Origin: Gammaproteobacteria bacterium | GTDB lineage: Bacteria; Pseudomonadota; Gammaproteobacteria; Enterobacterales; Kangiellaceae | Reading direction: 5' to 3' | Assembly (NCBI GenBank): GCA_013373545.1 | Contig: JABXHQ010000182.1 | Location: forward strand, 1 to 37,281 | DNA: 37,281 nucleotides | Shown here: one piece after another, positions 1 to 7,322 of the stretch | Layout: every line of letters starts with the position of its first letter | Numbering within the stretch: position 1 is the stretch's first letter | Position numbers and translations under genes: made by a program | The notes under the pieces: generated by a model | The model's database searches: none | Seen by the model: the letters and a program-made list of their open reading frames with translations, nothing else | What the model was told of the DNA's origin: nothing

Positions 1-870
1 AAAGCATTGCTCTCCCCAAGGGTTGGTCCAGCTAACGGTACCGCCACCGGGTTGATCGGGAATTTTGTTTTGATAAAGTTTTTTGTCGAAGATAAGGATT
101 CCGCTGCTGCCGGGGCCACCCAGGAATTTATGCGGCGAGAAATATATCGCATCCAATTTCTGTTTCGGGTTGGCAGGATGCATGTTGATATCAACGTATG
201 GTGCGCTTGCCGCAAAGTCAACAAAGCAAAGACCGCCATGGTCATGCATTATTTCCGCCATTTCATGATAGGGCGTTTGGATACCCGTAACGTTACTGCA
301 AGCCGTGAAGGCGCCAATTTTTAGTGGTCGATCGGCAAATTGCTGGAGTAGCTCTTTTAAGTGAGTTAAGTCGGGAAGTCCCGCAGTCGTTGGGCGAATC
401 ATTTGTACCGTGACGGCGCAAGTATTCCAAGTGGTTTGATTGGAATGGTGTTCCATATGAGTAATGAATACCACGGGTTTTTCGGCTTCTGGTATCTGCA
501 CCCGTTCTTGCCATTTTTCTGGAATTCGCAGACCTAAAATTCGTTGGAATTTGTTAATCACCACTGTCATACCGCTGCCCGCAGCGATCAGTACGTCGTT
601 GTCGTCAGCGTTGACGTGTTGCTTAATGACGCGTTGAGCTTCATGGTAAGCGTGGGTCATGGTGGTGCCGGTTAACGTTGTCTCGGTATGCGTGTTCGCC
701 ACATAAGGCCCAATTACATCACTCATATACTGTTCGATAGGTTGATACAATCGACCACTGGCGGTCCAGTCGGCGTAGATCACGCGCTGCGCACAACCGT
801 TTAAATCGACGCTTAAGTCTTGTCCAACGATGGCTTTGCGAAAGGGCTCAAAGTGCTGCTCTAAGTTCAT
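1..870 (-). CDS. Class V aminotransferase (cysteine desulfurase-like), 3' end cut by window edge
   Basis: This is an open frame of 290 codons from ATG at 870 to the window edge with no stop, so the C-terminus is missing. The visible part is a PLP-dependent class V aminotransferase fold. It has an N-terminal YADWTASGR segment, an AAGSGMT phosphate-binding-like loop near residue 98, a THMEHHSN stretch near 137-144, an aspartate in FVDFAAS that should contact the pyridine nitrogen, and the Schiff-base lysine in SPHKFLGG at about residue 248. Family members include cysteine desulfurases, selenocysteine lyases and isopenicillin-N epimerase-like enzymes. The cysteine loop that would settle desulfurase activity lies outside the window, so the substrate is unknown. 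It is transcribed in the same direction as trmL but separated by about 95 bp containing a large inverted repeat. Confidence 0.88.
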   Translation of the reverse strand, partial: MNLEQHFEPFRKAIVGQDLSVDLNGCAQRVIYADWTASGRLYQPIEQYMSDVIGPYVANTHTETTLTGTTMTHAYHEAQRVIKQHVNADDNDVLIAAGSGMTVVINKFQRILGLRIPEKWQERVQIPEAEKPVVFITHMEHHSNQTTWNTCAVTVQMIRPTTAGLPDLTHLKELLQQFADRPLKIGAFTACSNVTGIQTPYHEMAEIMHDHGGLCFVDFAASAPYVDINMHPANPKQKLDAIYFSPHKFLGGPGSSGILIFDKKLYQNKIPDQPGGGTVSWTNPWGEQCF

Positions 871-899
871 GGGGACTCGATACAAACTGTTATATTAGA

Positions 900-935
900 G
901 GGTTGTAATATTATGCCAGAAAAATATTAGAACCC
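900..935. repeat. 36-bp inverted repeat between trmL and the aminotransferase gene
   Basis: Two 13-bp arms (900-912 and 923-935) are reverse complements with a single mismatch, around a 10-bp spacer. The dyad lies 31 bp past the trmL stop and 29 bp upstream of the aminotransferase start codon. It has no following T-run on either strand, so it does not look like a textbook intrinsic terminator. An operator or a leader hairpin for the aminotransferase is equally possible. Confidence 0.5.
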
Positions 936-966
936 CTATGGTTTAATGGTTGGGCCTGTTGTTTGA

Positions 967-1431
967 TTACACTTCACCGGCAAAATCTAGCTGGCGCCAC
1001 GCTTCGTAAACAAAGATGGCGACACTGTTAGAAAGGTTGAGTGAGCGACTGTCGGCGGTCATGGGCAAGCGCAAGACCTGCTGTGCGGGTAAGCTTTCAC
1101 GCACTTCGATCGGTAAGCCGCGGGTTTCAGGCCCAAACATAAGGTAGTCGCCAGCTTTGAATGGGGCTTGATCGTAGCGCTGAGTACCCTTGGTGGAGGC
1201 TGCATAAAGTGTTTGTGGCTGCTCACTGCTAAGAAAAGCCGCGTAGTCTTCATGGATCCGAACGTTGGCCCATTCATGATAATCCAAGCCGGCCCGACGC
1301 ATGCGTTTGTCTTCCAGCTCAAACCCCAAAGGTTTAATTAAATGCAGTTGAAAACCGGTATTGGCACAGAGCCGAATAATATTGCCGGTATTCGGCGGGA
1401 TTTCAGGTTGATAAAGCACTATATGTAACAT
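967..1431 (-). CDS. trmL: tRNA (cytidine(34)-2'-O)-methyltransferase TrmL
   Basis: This is a 154-residue SPOUT-superfamily methyltransferase of typical TrmL length. In the family, TrmL uses SAM to 2'-O-methylate the wobble nucleotide of the tRNA-Leu isoacceptors. Recognisable blocks are the N-terminal [20 protein letters not shown], the [10 protein letters not shown] loop and the C-terminal [19 protein letters not shown], which together form the SAM-binding trefoil knot. The ATG at 1431 is the only start that keeps the N-terminal motif, although no Shine-Dalgarno sequence is visible before it. The start codon sits at one foot of an 8-bp inverted repeat (1430-1437 and 1452-1459) that could fold in the mRNA. 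The gene stands alone between the DUF6868-like gene and the aminotransferase, on the same strand. Confidence 0.95.
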   Translation of the reverse strand: MLHIVLYQPEIPPNTGNIIRLCANTGFQLHLIKPLGFELEDKRMRRAGLDYHEWANVRIHEDYAAFLSSEQPQTLYAASTKGTQRYDQAPFKAGDYLMFGPETRGLPIEVRESLPAQQVLRLPMTADSRSLNLSNSVAIFVYEAWRQLDFAGEV

Positions 1432-1506
1432 GGTTTTGCGCGGGTGAGTGGAAAACCATTATTGTATGCGAGAAATCCGCTGGTTAGTACTTAAAATCCG
1501 ATTTCC

Positions 1507-1761
1507 TTAATAGCCCATGAGTTTTAAGGTGACCCAGGGCACGGCGAAAAAGATAATCGACATTAATTTGTAGGCGCTTAAATAGTTAGCGTAAAGCTTG
1601 TGTAAGTCGGGTGCTGATAAATTCAGTAGCCGCTGGTGAATGCTTAAAATCAGTTTGTTGAAGAGAATGATCAGCAAAGTCATGAGTGACAAAAAGCCAA
1701 AGTGGATCAGTGTGGCCCAGCCAAAAAACTCGGTAATTGTCGAAAGGGGTAGCGTTGCCAT
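1507..1761 (-). CDS. DUF6868-like small membrane protein
   Basis: The protein is 84 residues if started at the ATG at 1761, which has AACGGAGA at a good distance upstream. An in-frame start at 1830 would add 23 residues without a comparable ribosome site. Two hydrophobic segments are visible, roughly residues 9-33 (FFGWATLIHFGFLSLMTLLI) and 60-80 (KLMSIIFFAVPWVTLKLMG), separated by a polar basic loop containing HQRLLNLS. The pattern FFGW, then a loop, then LSAPDLHKLYANYLSAYK and a C-terminal LMG matches my recollection of the DUF6868 family of about 80 residues, whose function is not known. It is likely an inner-membrane hairpin with no enzymatic motif. It follows ntrC by about 100 bp on the same strand, but nothing links it functionally to nitrogen control. 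Confidence 0.7.
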   Translation of the reverse strand: MATLPLSTITEFFGWATLIHFGFLSLMTLLIILFNKLILSIHQRLLNLSAPDLHKLYANYLSAYKLMSIIFFAVPWVTLKLMGY

Positions 1762-1862
1762 AACCGTCTCCGTTGTGCTTGGTTGATTTAGCATAGCGCG
1801 ATAATTGCCGCGCGTATTGATATTGATCAATCAGGATGCACTTTCACGGCAAGCCGCGGACT

Positions 1863-3278
1863 TTAAAGTGAGTTAAACTTTTTTTGTTTCCGAGTAATGG
1901 TGTTTCGTCCCCAACCTAATAATTTCGCTGCGTCTTGTTTGTGGCCATTACTGAGTTGTAATGCTAGGTCAATGAGAATTTTCTCCAGTTCGTCTTGGAC
2001 AGCAGCAAGGGCTTGTTGCTCGCCTTGCTCGACGCGCTGTATTAAGTCTTGTTGCAAGCCGCTTTGCCATGACACTGCGTTAGCTCCACGCGACAATTGC
2101 GGAGCGGGGACCGCTTGGCGGATTTCGCTGGGTAAGTCGGCAATGTGAATTTCGCGCCCAGAGGACATAACCATTAACCAGCGACAAACGTTTTCAAGCT
2201 CACGTACATTACCTGGCCATGCATAATTCATTAATTGTTGCTGCGCTTCTAAGCTGAGCGTTTTTACGTCTGTTTCAAGCTCTTTGGCGGCATTGGCTAA
2301 GAATTGCTGCGCCAATAATGGAAGATCGGAAATACGATCTTTGAGTTCTGGAAGCTGCACGCGAATAACGTTGATACGGTGAAAAAGATCTTCTCGAAAA
2401 ACCCCTTTGCTGACAAGCTGGGCGAGATCTTGGTGAGTGGCGGCGATGACCCGGACATTGGCGCGAACTGGCTGCGTGCCGCCGACACGATAGAAAGAAC
2501 CTTCACTCAAGACACGCAATAATCGAGTTTGTGTATCGAGTGGCATGTCGCCTATTTCATCAAGAAACAAAGTACCTTGGTCGGCTTGCTCAAAACGCCC
2601 AAGGTAGCGTTGACTGGCGCCAGTGAAAGCTCCTTTCTCATGACCGAACAGTTCGGATTCAATTAAATCCTTGGGGATAGCAGCCATATTTAAGGCGATA
2701 AATGGCCCATCTGCTCGACGTGAGTGTTGATGCAAAGCTTTTGCTACCAACTCTTTACCGGTTCCCGAAGCGCCGTTGATTAGCACCGATATATTTGAGC
2801 GCGACAGGCGGCCAATGGCCCGAAACACTTCCTGCATTGCTGGCGCTTCACCAATAATGGTTGGCACACTCGGTTCATCACTGGGATCATCAGTCGACTG
2901 TGTTTGAGATAACGCCGCTGCGCGATTGACCAGCTCGATCGCTTGATCAACGTCAAAAGGCTTTGGTAGATAATCGAAAGCGCCAAACTCGTAAGCATTG
3001 ACCGCGCTTTCTAAGTCGCTGTGGGCGGTCATTATAATTACCGGAATTTCTGGCGACTGTTGTTTCAATTCTTGTAACAGCACTAGCCCGTCTTCTCCGG
3101 GCATTCGAATGTCACTTAAAATCACGGCAAAACGTTGGCGCAAAATACAGGCGCGTGCCTCGTTCACATTGGCCGCCGCGGTAACCGTAAAGCCTTCGTC
3201 TTCTAGCGCTTCAGTTAGCACCCAGCGAATTGAGTTGTCATCGTCGATGACTAAAACCGATGCTGCCTCATTCATCAT
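1863..3278 (-). CDS. ntrC: Nitrogen regulation response regulator NtrC (NR-I)
   Basis: This is a 471-residue sigma-54 activator, close to the usual NtrC length (469 in E. coli). The receiver domain (about 1-125) contains the DDD acidic pocket (12-14) and the phosphoacceptor D56 in ILSDIRMPGEDG. The AAA+ domain has Walker A GASGTGKE, the sigma-54 contacting GAFTGA loop, and Walker B-type TLFLDEIGDMP. The C-terminal Fis-like helix-turn-helix is NGHKQDAAKLLGWGRNTITRK. An upstream in-frame start (3353) would add 25 non-conserved residues inside ntrB. The ATG pair at 3278/3275 preceded by AAGGA is preferred, giving an 8-11 bp overlap with the ntrB stop and implying translational coupling. Its predicted targets include the glnA promoter region in this window. 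Confidence 0.97.
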   Translation of the reverse strand: MMNEAASVLVIDDDNSIRWVLTEALEDEGFTVTAAANVNEARACILRQRFAVILSDIRMPGEDGLVLLQELKQQSPEIPVIIMTAHSDLESAVNAYEFGAFDYLPKPFDVDQAIELVNRAAALSQTQSTDDPSDEPSVPTIIGEAPAMQEVFRAIGRLSRSNISVLINGASGTGKELVAKALHQHSRRADGPFIALNMAAIPKDLIESELFGHEKGAFTGASQRYLGRFEQADQGTLFLDEIGDMPLDTQTRLLRVLSEGSFYRVGGTQPVRANVRVIAATHQDLAQLVSKGVFREDLFHRINVIRVQLPELKDRISDLPLLAQQFLANAAKELETDVKTLSLEAQQQLMNYAWPGNVRELENVCRWLMVMSSGREIHIADLPSEIRQAVPAPQLSRGANAVSWQSGLQQDLIQRVEQGEQQALAAVQDELEKILIDLALQLSNGHKQDAAKLLGWGRNTITRKQKKFNSL

Positions 3279-4371
3279 CTTGTTCCTTTTGTAAGACGCT
3301 AATGGGTAAGAAGATTGAGAAGCATGTTTTTCCTGCGGCTGATTCAAATTCAATTATCCCGTCATTTTGTCGTATCAGCGATTGTGCAATTCCTAGGCCA
3401 AGTCCACTGCTTTGTTTGCCGCTAATGGTCGGAAAAAAGATAACATCTTTGAGTTCATCACTAATCCCGGGGCCGTTGTCTTCCACATCGATCCGAGCCA
3501 TCAGGCGGTATTGCTTTGGCCCAATGCTATGTTGATGCACCGCTCTGGTGCGGAGAATGATCGATCCGCTTTGCGACAGTGCCTCACAGGCATTGTTCAA
3601 TAAATTCAATAACGCTTGATAGACCTGTTCTTTGGCAACAAACAGCTCGGGTAGGCTTGGATCATAATCACGGATTAGAGTGATCGCAGATTGTGGCTGG
3701 AGTTGGATGAAGTTGATTGCGCGTTCGGTTAATTCGTGCACGTTCATTTGCTGCCTAGGCTCGACCTTGGCCGGCGTAAGCATTCGATCCACTAACTGCT
3801 GTAAACGATCGGCTTCGGCTACGATGACATCGGTAAATCGTTGCAAAGTTTCGGGAACCTTACGCGATAGCAGCTGCGCCGCGCCGCGCAAGCCACTCAG
3901 TGGATTTTTTATTTCGTGTGCGAGATTACGTACCATCGATAAGCTGACTTTGTTTTGATCCAGCAGTTGGTACTCTTTTTTGATCCCGAGTTGATCGCGC
4001 GCGCACATGATTTCAATCAGAATAACCGGCTGTTGTTCAAGATGTTGGTAGTTAAGCGAGACACTGCAATCGCGCCATTCATCCTGCGCGGTTACCAAGG
4101 TTGCTTCCTCCAACTGCCACTGACCCTTTTGCTCGAAACAGTGTGCCAGTAATGCTTCGGTGACATCACCTGCGATCAATACATCACTAATGTTATGTTC
4201 GTTAAGACGGCGTAAGCTTTGTCCCAGCAGAGCCTCGGCGGCATCGTTAACCCATTGAATACGAAATCCGTCGTCAATCAAAATAACGGCGGTCTGCATT
4301 AACTGGTGGATCATTGGTTCGCTGTAGTCACTCATCATGGCAGTATAACTCGAGAAATGCGTTTGCACCAT
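3268..4371 (-). CDS. ntrB: Nitrogen regulation sensor kinase/phosphatase NtrB (NR-II)
   Basis: This 367-residue cytosolic histidine kinase has no membrane segment. An N-terminal PAS-like domain (about 20-120) is followed by the DHp H-box LAHEIKNPLSGLRGAAQLL with phosphorylated H152, the N-box LLNLLNNACEAL, the G1 box DNGPGI and the G2 box GLGLGIAQSLI, ending in LPI. In the known pathway NtrB phosphorylates NtrC under nitrogen limitation and, when bound by PII, dephosphorylates it. The start at 4371 has GAAGG seven bases upstream; a second candidate is the ATG pair near 4338. It lies downstream of glnA behind an intrinsic terminator, the same arrangement as enterobacterial glnALG, so ntrBC is probably read partly by readthrough and partly from its own weak promoter. 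Confidence 0.96.
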   Translation of the reverse strand: MVQTHFSSYTAMMSDYSEPMIHQLMQTAVILIDDGFRIQWVNDAAEALLGQSLRRLNEHNISDVLIAGDVTEALLAHCFEQKGQWQLEEATLVTAQDEWRDCSVSLNYQHLEQQPVILIEIMCARDQLGIKKEYQLLDQNKVSLSMVRNLAHEIKNPLSGLRGAAQLLSRKVPETLQRFTDVIVAEADRLQQLVDRMLTPAKVEPRQQMNVHELTERAINFIQLQPQSAITLIRDYDPSLPELFVAKEQVYQALLNLLNNACEALSQSGSIILRTRAVHQHSIGPKQYRLMARIDVEDNGPGISDELKDVIFFPTISGKQSSGLGLGIAQSLIRQNDGIIEFESAAGKTCFSIFLPISVLQKEQDDE

Positions 4372-4416
4372 ATTGGTGCCTTCTAAAATATGCTGGTACG
4401 CTTGCGGGGCAGAAAC

Positions 4417-4445
4417 AAAAAAGCCCGGATGAAACCGGGCTTTTT
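4417..4445 (-). terminator. Intrinsic terminator between glnA and ntrB
   Basis: A GCCCGG/CCGGGC stem with a 6-nt ATGAAA loop is flanked by A-runs on one side and T-runs on the other, so it can act in either direction. It starts 17 bp past the glnA stop and ends 46 bp before the ntrB start, so it should reduce ntrBC expression relative to glnA. Confidence 0.9.
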
Positions 4446-4461
4446 AGATGCCTAAAGCGGA

Positions 4462-5871
4462 TTAAACGCTGTAGTAAAGCTCAAATTCAACTGGGTGAGT
4501 GGTCATTTGTAGCTTCTGTACTTCCTCGCGTTTCAATGCAATGTAAGAGTCGATGAAGTCATCGCTAAATACACCGCCTTCGGTTAGGAATGCGCGGTCA
4601 TTGTCGAGTGCGTCTAAAGCTTGCTCGAGTGAAGACGCAACCGTTGGAATTTCCGCCGCTTCTTCAGCCGGTAAGTCGTACAAGTCTTTATCCATAGCGT
4701 CGCCAGGGTGAATTTTGTTTTTGATGCCGTCAAGGCCTGCCATCAACATGGCTGCAAAACACAAGTAAGGGTTCGCTGTAGGGTCACCAAAACGGACTTC
4801 AATACGACGTGCTTTCGCTGAAGTTACGTGTGGAATACGAATCGATGCAGAGCGGTTGCGAGCTGAGTAAGCCAACATAACCGGTGCTTCAAACCCTGGA
4901 ACCAGACGCTTGTAGCTATTGGTTGAGGCATTGGCAATAGCGTTCAATGCACGTGCGTGTTTGATAATACCGCCGATGTAGAAAAGTGCTTCTTCCGATA
5001 ACCCACCGTATTTATTGCCAGCAAAAACGTTCTCGCCGCCTTTACTGAACGATTGGTGAACGTGCATACCTGACCCATTGTCGCCAACCAACGGCTTCGG
5101 CATAAAGGTAGCCGTTTTACCATAGGCGTGAGCAACATTGTGCACGACATATTTGTATTGCTGAATTTCGTCAGCTTTTTTCACTAAGGTATTGAATTGA
5201 GTAGCAATTTCGTTTTGACCAGCAGTCGCAACTTCATGGTGATGCGCTTCAACGACTAGGCCCATTTCTTCCATGATGTTACACATTTGACTACGGATAT
5301 CTTGTGACGAGTCAACTGGAGGTACGGGGAAGTATCCGCCTTTAACACGTGGGCGGTGAGCCGTATTGCCATCTTCGTAACTTTTGCCAGAGTTCCATGC
5401 TGCTTCTTCGCAGTCGATTTTGAAGAATGAGCCACTCATATCGGTATGGAAGCGAACATCTTCGAATAAGAAGAATTCGGGTTCTGGGCCGAAGTAAGCT
5501 TCGTCGCCAAGGCCAGTCGACTTTAAGTACTCTTCCGCACGACGAGCGATAGAGCGCGGGTCGCGATCATAACCTTGCATGGTAGAAGGCTCTAAAATGT
5601 CGCAAGTGATGTTAAGCGTTGGATCTTCACAGAATGGATCCATTACCGCTGTCGTCGTGTCCGGCATTAAAACCATGTCAGACTCGTTAATGCCTTTCCA
5701 ACCCGCAATGGATGAGCCGTCGAACATTTTACCTTCTTGTAAAAACTCTTCATCAACTAAGCGCGCTGGGATCGAAACGTGCTGTTCTTTTCCTTTGGTA
5801 TCAGTGAAGCGAAGATCAACATAGTTGACTTGATTCTCTTCGATCATTTTTAAAACATTTTCGATAGACAT
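4462..5871 (-). CDS. glnA: Glutamine synthetase type I (GSI-beta)
   Basis: This is the full-length 469-residue enzyme that makes glutamine from glutamate, ammonia and ATP as a dodecamer in the cytosol. Visible hallmarks are the N-terminal FDGSSIAGW loop (about 50-58), the GPEPEFFLF metal-binding strand, [14 protein letters not shown], the ATP-site segment [10 protein letters not shown], and the NRSASIRIP glutamate-binding flap. The adenylylation tyrosine is Y398 within [10 protein letters not shown], so activity is expected to be controlled by the GlnE/PII system. GGAGACC precedes the ATG at 5871. Upstream are a sigma-54 promoter and an NtrC-type enhancer, so transcription should rise under nitrogen limitation. 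ntrB and ntrC follow on the same strand. Confidence 0.98.
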   Translation of the reverse strand: MSIENVLKMIEENQVNYVDLRFTDTKGKEQHVSIPARLVDEEFLQEGKMFDGSSIAGWKGINESDMVLMPDTTTAVMDPFCEDPTLNITCDILEPSTMQGYDRDPRSIARRAEEYLKSTGLGDEAYFGPEPEFFLFEDVRFHTDMSGSFFKIDCEEAAWNSGKSYEDGNTAHRPRVKGGYFPVPPVDSSQDIRSQMCNIMEEMGLVVEAHHHEVATAGQNEIATQFNTLVKKADEIQQYKYVVHNVAHAYGKTATFMPKPLVGDNGSGMHVHQSFSKGGENVFAGNKYGGLSEEALFYIGGIIKHARALNAIANASTNSYKRLVPGFEAPVMLAYSARNRSASIRIPHVTSAKARRIEVRFGDPTANPYLCFAAMLMAGLDGIKNKIHPGDAMDKDLYDLPAEEAAEIPTVASSLEQALDALDNDRAFLTEGGVFSDDFIDSYIALKREEVQKLQMTTHPVEFELYYSV

Positions 5872-5927
5872 TAGGGTCTCCGGTAATCAGTAAGTGAATG
5901 AATCGCGTAAAAAGTTGCGCTACTAAA

Positions 5928-5943
5928 AGCAAATACTGTGCCA
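5928..5943 (-). promoter_or_regulatory. Sigma-54 promoter of glnA
   Basis: Read on the minus strand this is TGGCAC-N5-TTGCT, a match to the -24/-12 consensus at every defined position (GG at -24, GC at -12). The predicted transcription start is near 5917, giving a leader of about 46 nt before the glnA ATG. The gene identity and the enhancer upstream support the call. Confidence 0.92.
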
Positions 5944-5982
5944 GTCACCATTGTGGGCAGTAAGTGGCTTAAAATGGTGACT
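5943..5982. repeat. 10-bp inverted repeat between the glnA promoter and its enhancer
   Basis: AGTCACCATT (5943-5952) and AATGGTGACT (5973-5982) are perfect reverse complements 20 bp apart. The left arm abuts the -24 element of the sigma-54 promoter. It resembles neither NtrC half-sites nor an IHF core. It could bind another regulator or shape the loop between enhancer and promoter. Confidence 0.5.
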
Positions 5983-6028
5983 TAGAAACGCGCAAGTATA
6001 GCGCGAGTTTAGAATTTAAACAGTTTAT

Positions 6029-6045
6029 TGCACCAAAAAGGATAG
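6029..6045. promoter_or_regulatory. Possible weak second NtrC site
   Basis: One half is a perfect TGCACC. The other half, five bases on, starts with GG but then departs from GGTGCA. Its centre is 29 bp from the strong site, close to the three-turn spacing of the paired enterobacterial glnA sites, and about 120 bp upstream of the predicted start of transcription. The match is only partial. Confidence 0.45.
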
Positions 6046-6057
6046 TTATTCTTTTGT

Positions 6058-6074
6058 TGCACTGTAATGGTGCT
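6058..6074. promoter_or_regulatory. NtrC enhancer site upstream of glnA
   Basis: The sequence is TGCACT-GTAAT-GGTGCT. It fits the NtrC dyad TGCACC-N5-GGTGCA with one deviation in each half. The centre is about 149 bp upstream of the predicted glnA start, within the normal range for an NtrC enhancer acting on a sigma-54 promoter. It is also 74 bp upstream of the divergent solute-binding protein gene. Confidence 0.82.
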
Positions 6075-6147
6075 ATCGAGCCTAAGGAGCAGCAATTGAG
6101 TTTTCCTGCTAGTATCCTATGCAACCAGCACAAAGGAGGTAAACTTA

Positions 6148-6888
6148 ATGCTTGGATGCTGCAACATGGCTCGGCACTGGCTATACAGGTGCAGGGCGTT
6201 ACTTATTCTAACCGCCTTACCGCTTAGCGCGGCGACATTATGCGTGGATCATTACCCTCCGCACCAAGTGATCACTGGAAAAAACCAAGCCGATGGCTAT
6301 GCCGTGGCGTTCGTAGCAAAATTGATGGAACAATTAGAGCAGCCATTGGAGCTGTCGACACAAGCCACTCTTGAGGCTTGCTTGAAGCTGGCGAAAAGCG
6401 GCAAAGTCGATATGATCATGGGGCTTTATAAGACGCCAGAGCGCGCTCGTTACTTGGAGTTTTTTAAATTTAGCGATGGCTACTCAAGTACGCTTTTTAT
6501 TACTTTTAATGGCGCAAATAAGTTAACTCAATTTGCTGATCTTATTGGGCTACGTATCGGCACGCTGGAACAGCATTATTACTTCGAGCAGTTTGATCTT
6601 CATCCTAAAGTGCGTAAGGTACCCAGCGCTCATCTTGGTCAAGCGGTCTTAAAATTGAAGCGCAATGAAATAGATTTTCTCGCAGTGTCGCGTTACCAGT
6701 GGGAAGATGTTGAAGATGTGTTAAACAATTATATGAATCAGGTATATGTCGCCGATTATCAACATAAAAATGAGGCCGCGGTTTTTCTTGCCTTGAGTAA
6801 GCGTTCGGCATTGATCGAGCAGCGAGCTGAATTGGCAAGGGTTATCGAGCAGTTTTATCAAACCAATGTTTATGGACTAAAGCCATAA
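6148..6888 (+). CDS. Orphan periplasmic solute-binding protein (family 3-like)
   Basis: This 246-residue exported protein has a basic N-terminus and a hydrophobic segment LLILTALPLSAA ending near residue 29, a likely Sec signal. The rest reads as a small type II periplasmic binding domain: an early CVDHYPPHQV strand, then GYAVAFVAKLMEQL, a KVDMIMGLYKTPERARYLEF block typical of the SBP_bac_3 fold, a hinge around TLFITF, and a second lobe with IGTLEQHYYFEQF and EIDFLAVSRYQWE. AAAGGAGGT lies seven bases before the ATG. No permease or ATPase is adjacent, so it may be an orphan receptor, or a sensor remnant, rather than part of a local ABC importer. Its ligand cannot be read from sequence. It is divergent from glnA and shares the intergenic region holding the NtrC site. 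Confidence 0.8.
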   Translation: MLGCCNMARHWLYRCRALLILTALPLSAATLCVDHYPPHQVITGKNQADGYAVAFVAKLMEQLEQPLELSTQATLEACLKLAKSGKVDMIMGLYKTPERARYLEFFKFSDGYSSTLFITFNGANKLTQFADLIGLRIGTLEQHYYFEQFDLHPKVRKVPSAHLGQAVLKLKRNEIDFLAVSRYQWEDVEDVLNNYMNQVYVADYQHKNEAAVFLALSKRSALIEQRAELARVIEQFYQTNVYGLKP

Positions 6889-6981
6889 TCAAGGAAATTT
6901 TTTCTCCGCGGTGTAGCTGGTGCATCGGCCGGTGCTTGGTTACAATGTGGCGCTTATTAAATGACTTAATTGGAAGTAACT

Positions 6982-7302
6982 ATGCCTTTAATTAAATACG
7001 TTGATCACTCAGGAAACGAATTTGAAGCCGATGTTGCGGTTGGTAAAACGGTAATGGAAGGCGCGTTGGATAATATGATCGATGGTATTTTAGCTGAGTG
7101 TGGCGGTTGTTGTTCATGCGCTACCTGCCATGTTTATGTTGACGATGCGTATCTCCCAATCACCGGACCTGCCGACGGGATGGAAAAAGAAATGCTCAGC
7201 GCGGTCAATGATCCTAAAGCCAATAGTCGCTTGAGTTGCCAGATTGTGGTGACCGAAGAGATGGACGGACTGCGGGTTGAGATGCCTGAGTCGCAATACT
7301 AA
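6982..7302 (+). CDS. [2Fe-2S] ferredoxin, adrenodoxin/putidaredoxin type
   Basis: The protein is 106 residues with the start at ATG 6982, preceded by GGAAGT; an in-frame TTG at 6970 is less likely. The cluster ligands are C40, C46, C49 (spacing C-x5-C-x2-C in ECGGCCSCATCHVYV) and C86 in RLSCQI, the arrangement of vertebrate-type ferredoxins that shuttle single electrons to oxygenases. The downstream SRLSCQIVVTEEMDGLRV matches P450-associated members better than the Isc-type Fdx, and no iron-sulfur assembly genes are nearby. The FAD-dependent reductase starts 21 bp downstream, forming a compact operon that likely continues into the membrane hydroxylase. Two extra cysteines (C43, C44) sit in the cluster loop. 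Confidence 0.93.
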   Translation: MPLIKYVDHSGNEFEADVAVGKTVMEGALDNMIDGILAECGGCCSCATCHVYVDDAYLPITGPADGMEKEMLSAVNDPKANSRLSCQIVVTEEMDGLRVEMPESQY

Positions 7303-7322
7303 TTAACCATTGGGAGTTGGCT

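Noticed and set aside
7-324. A 105-codon plus-strand open frame at the window start
   Set aside because: It is antisense to the partial class V aminotransferase, whose PLP-lysine motif is clear on the minus strand.
6982-7302. Ferredoxin as the Isc-system Fdx
   Set aside because: No isc genes (iscS, iscU, hscA or hscB) are adjacent, and it is followed by a dedicated FAD reductase as in oxygenase electron chains.
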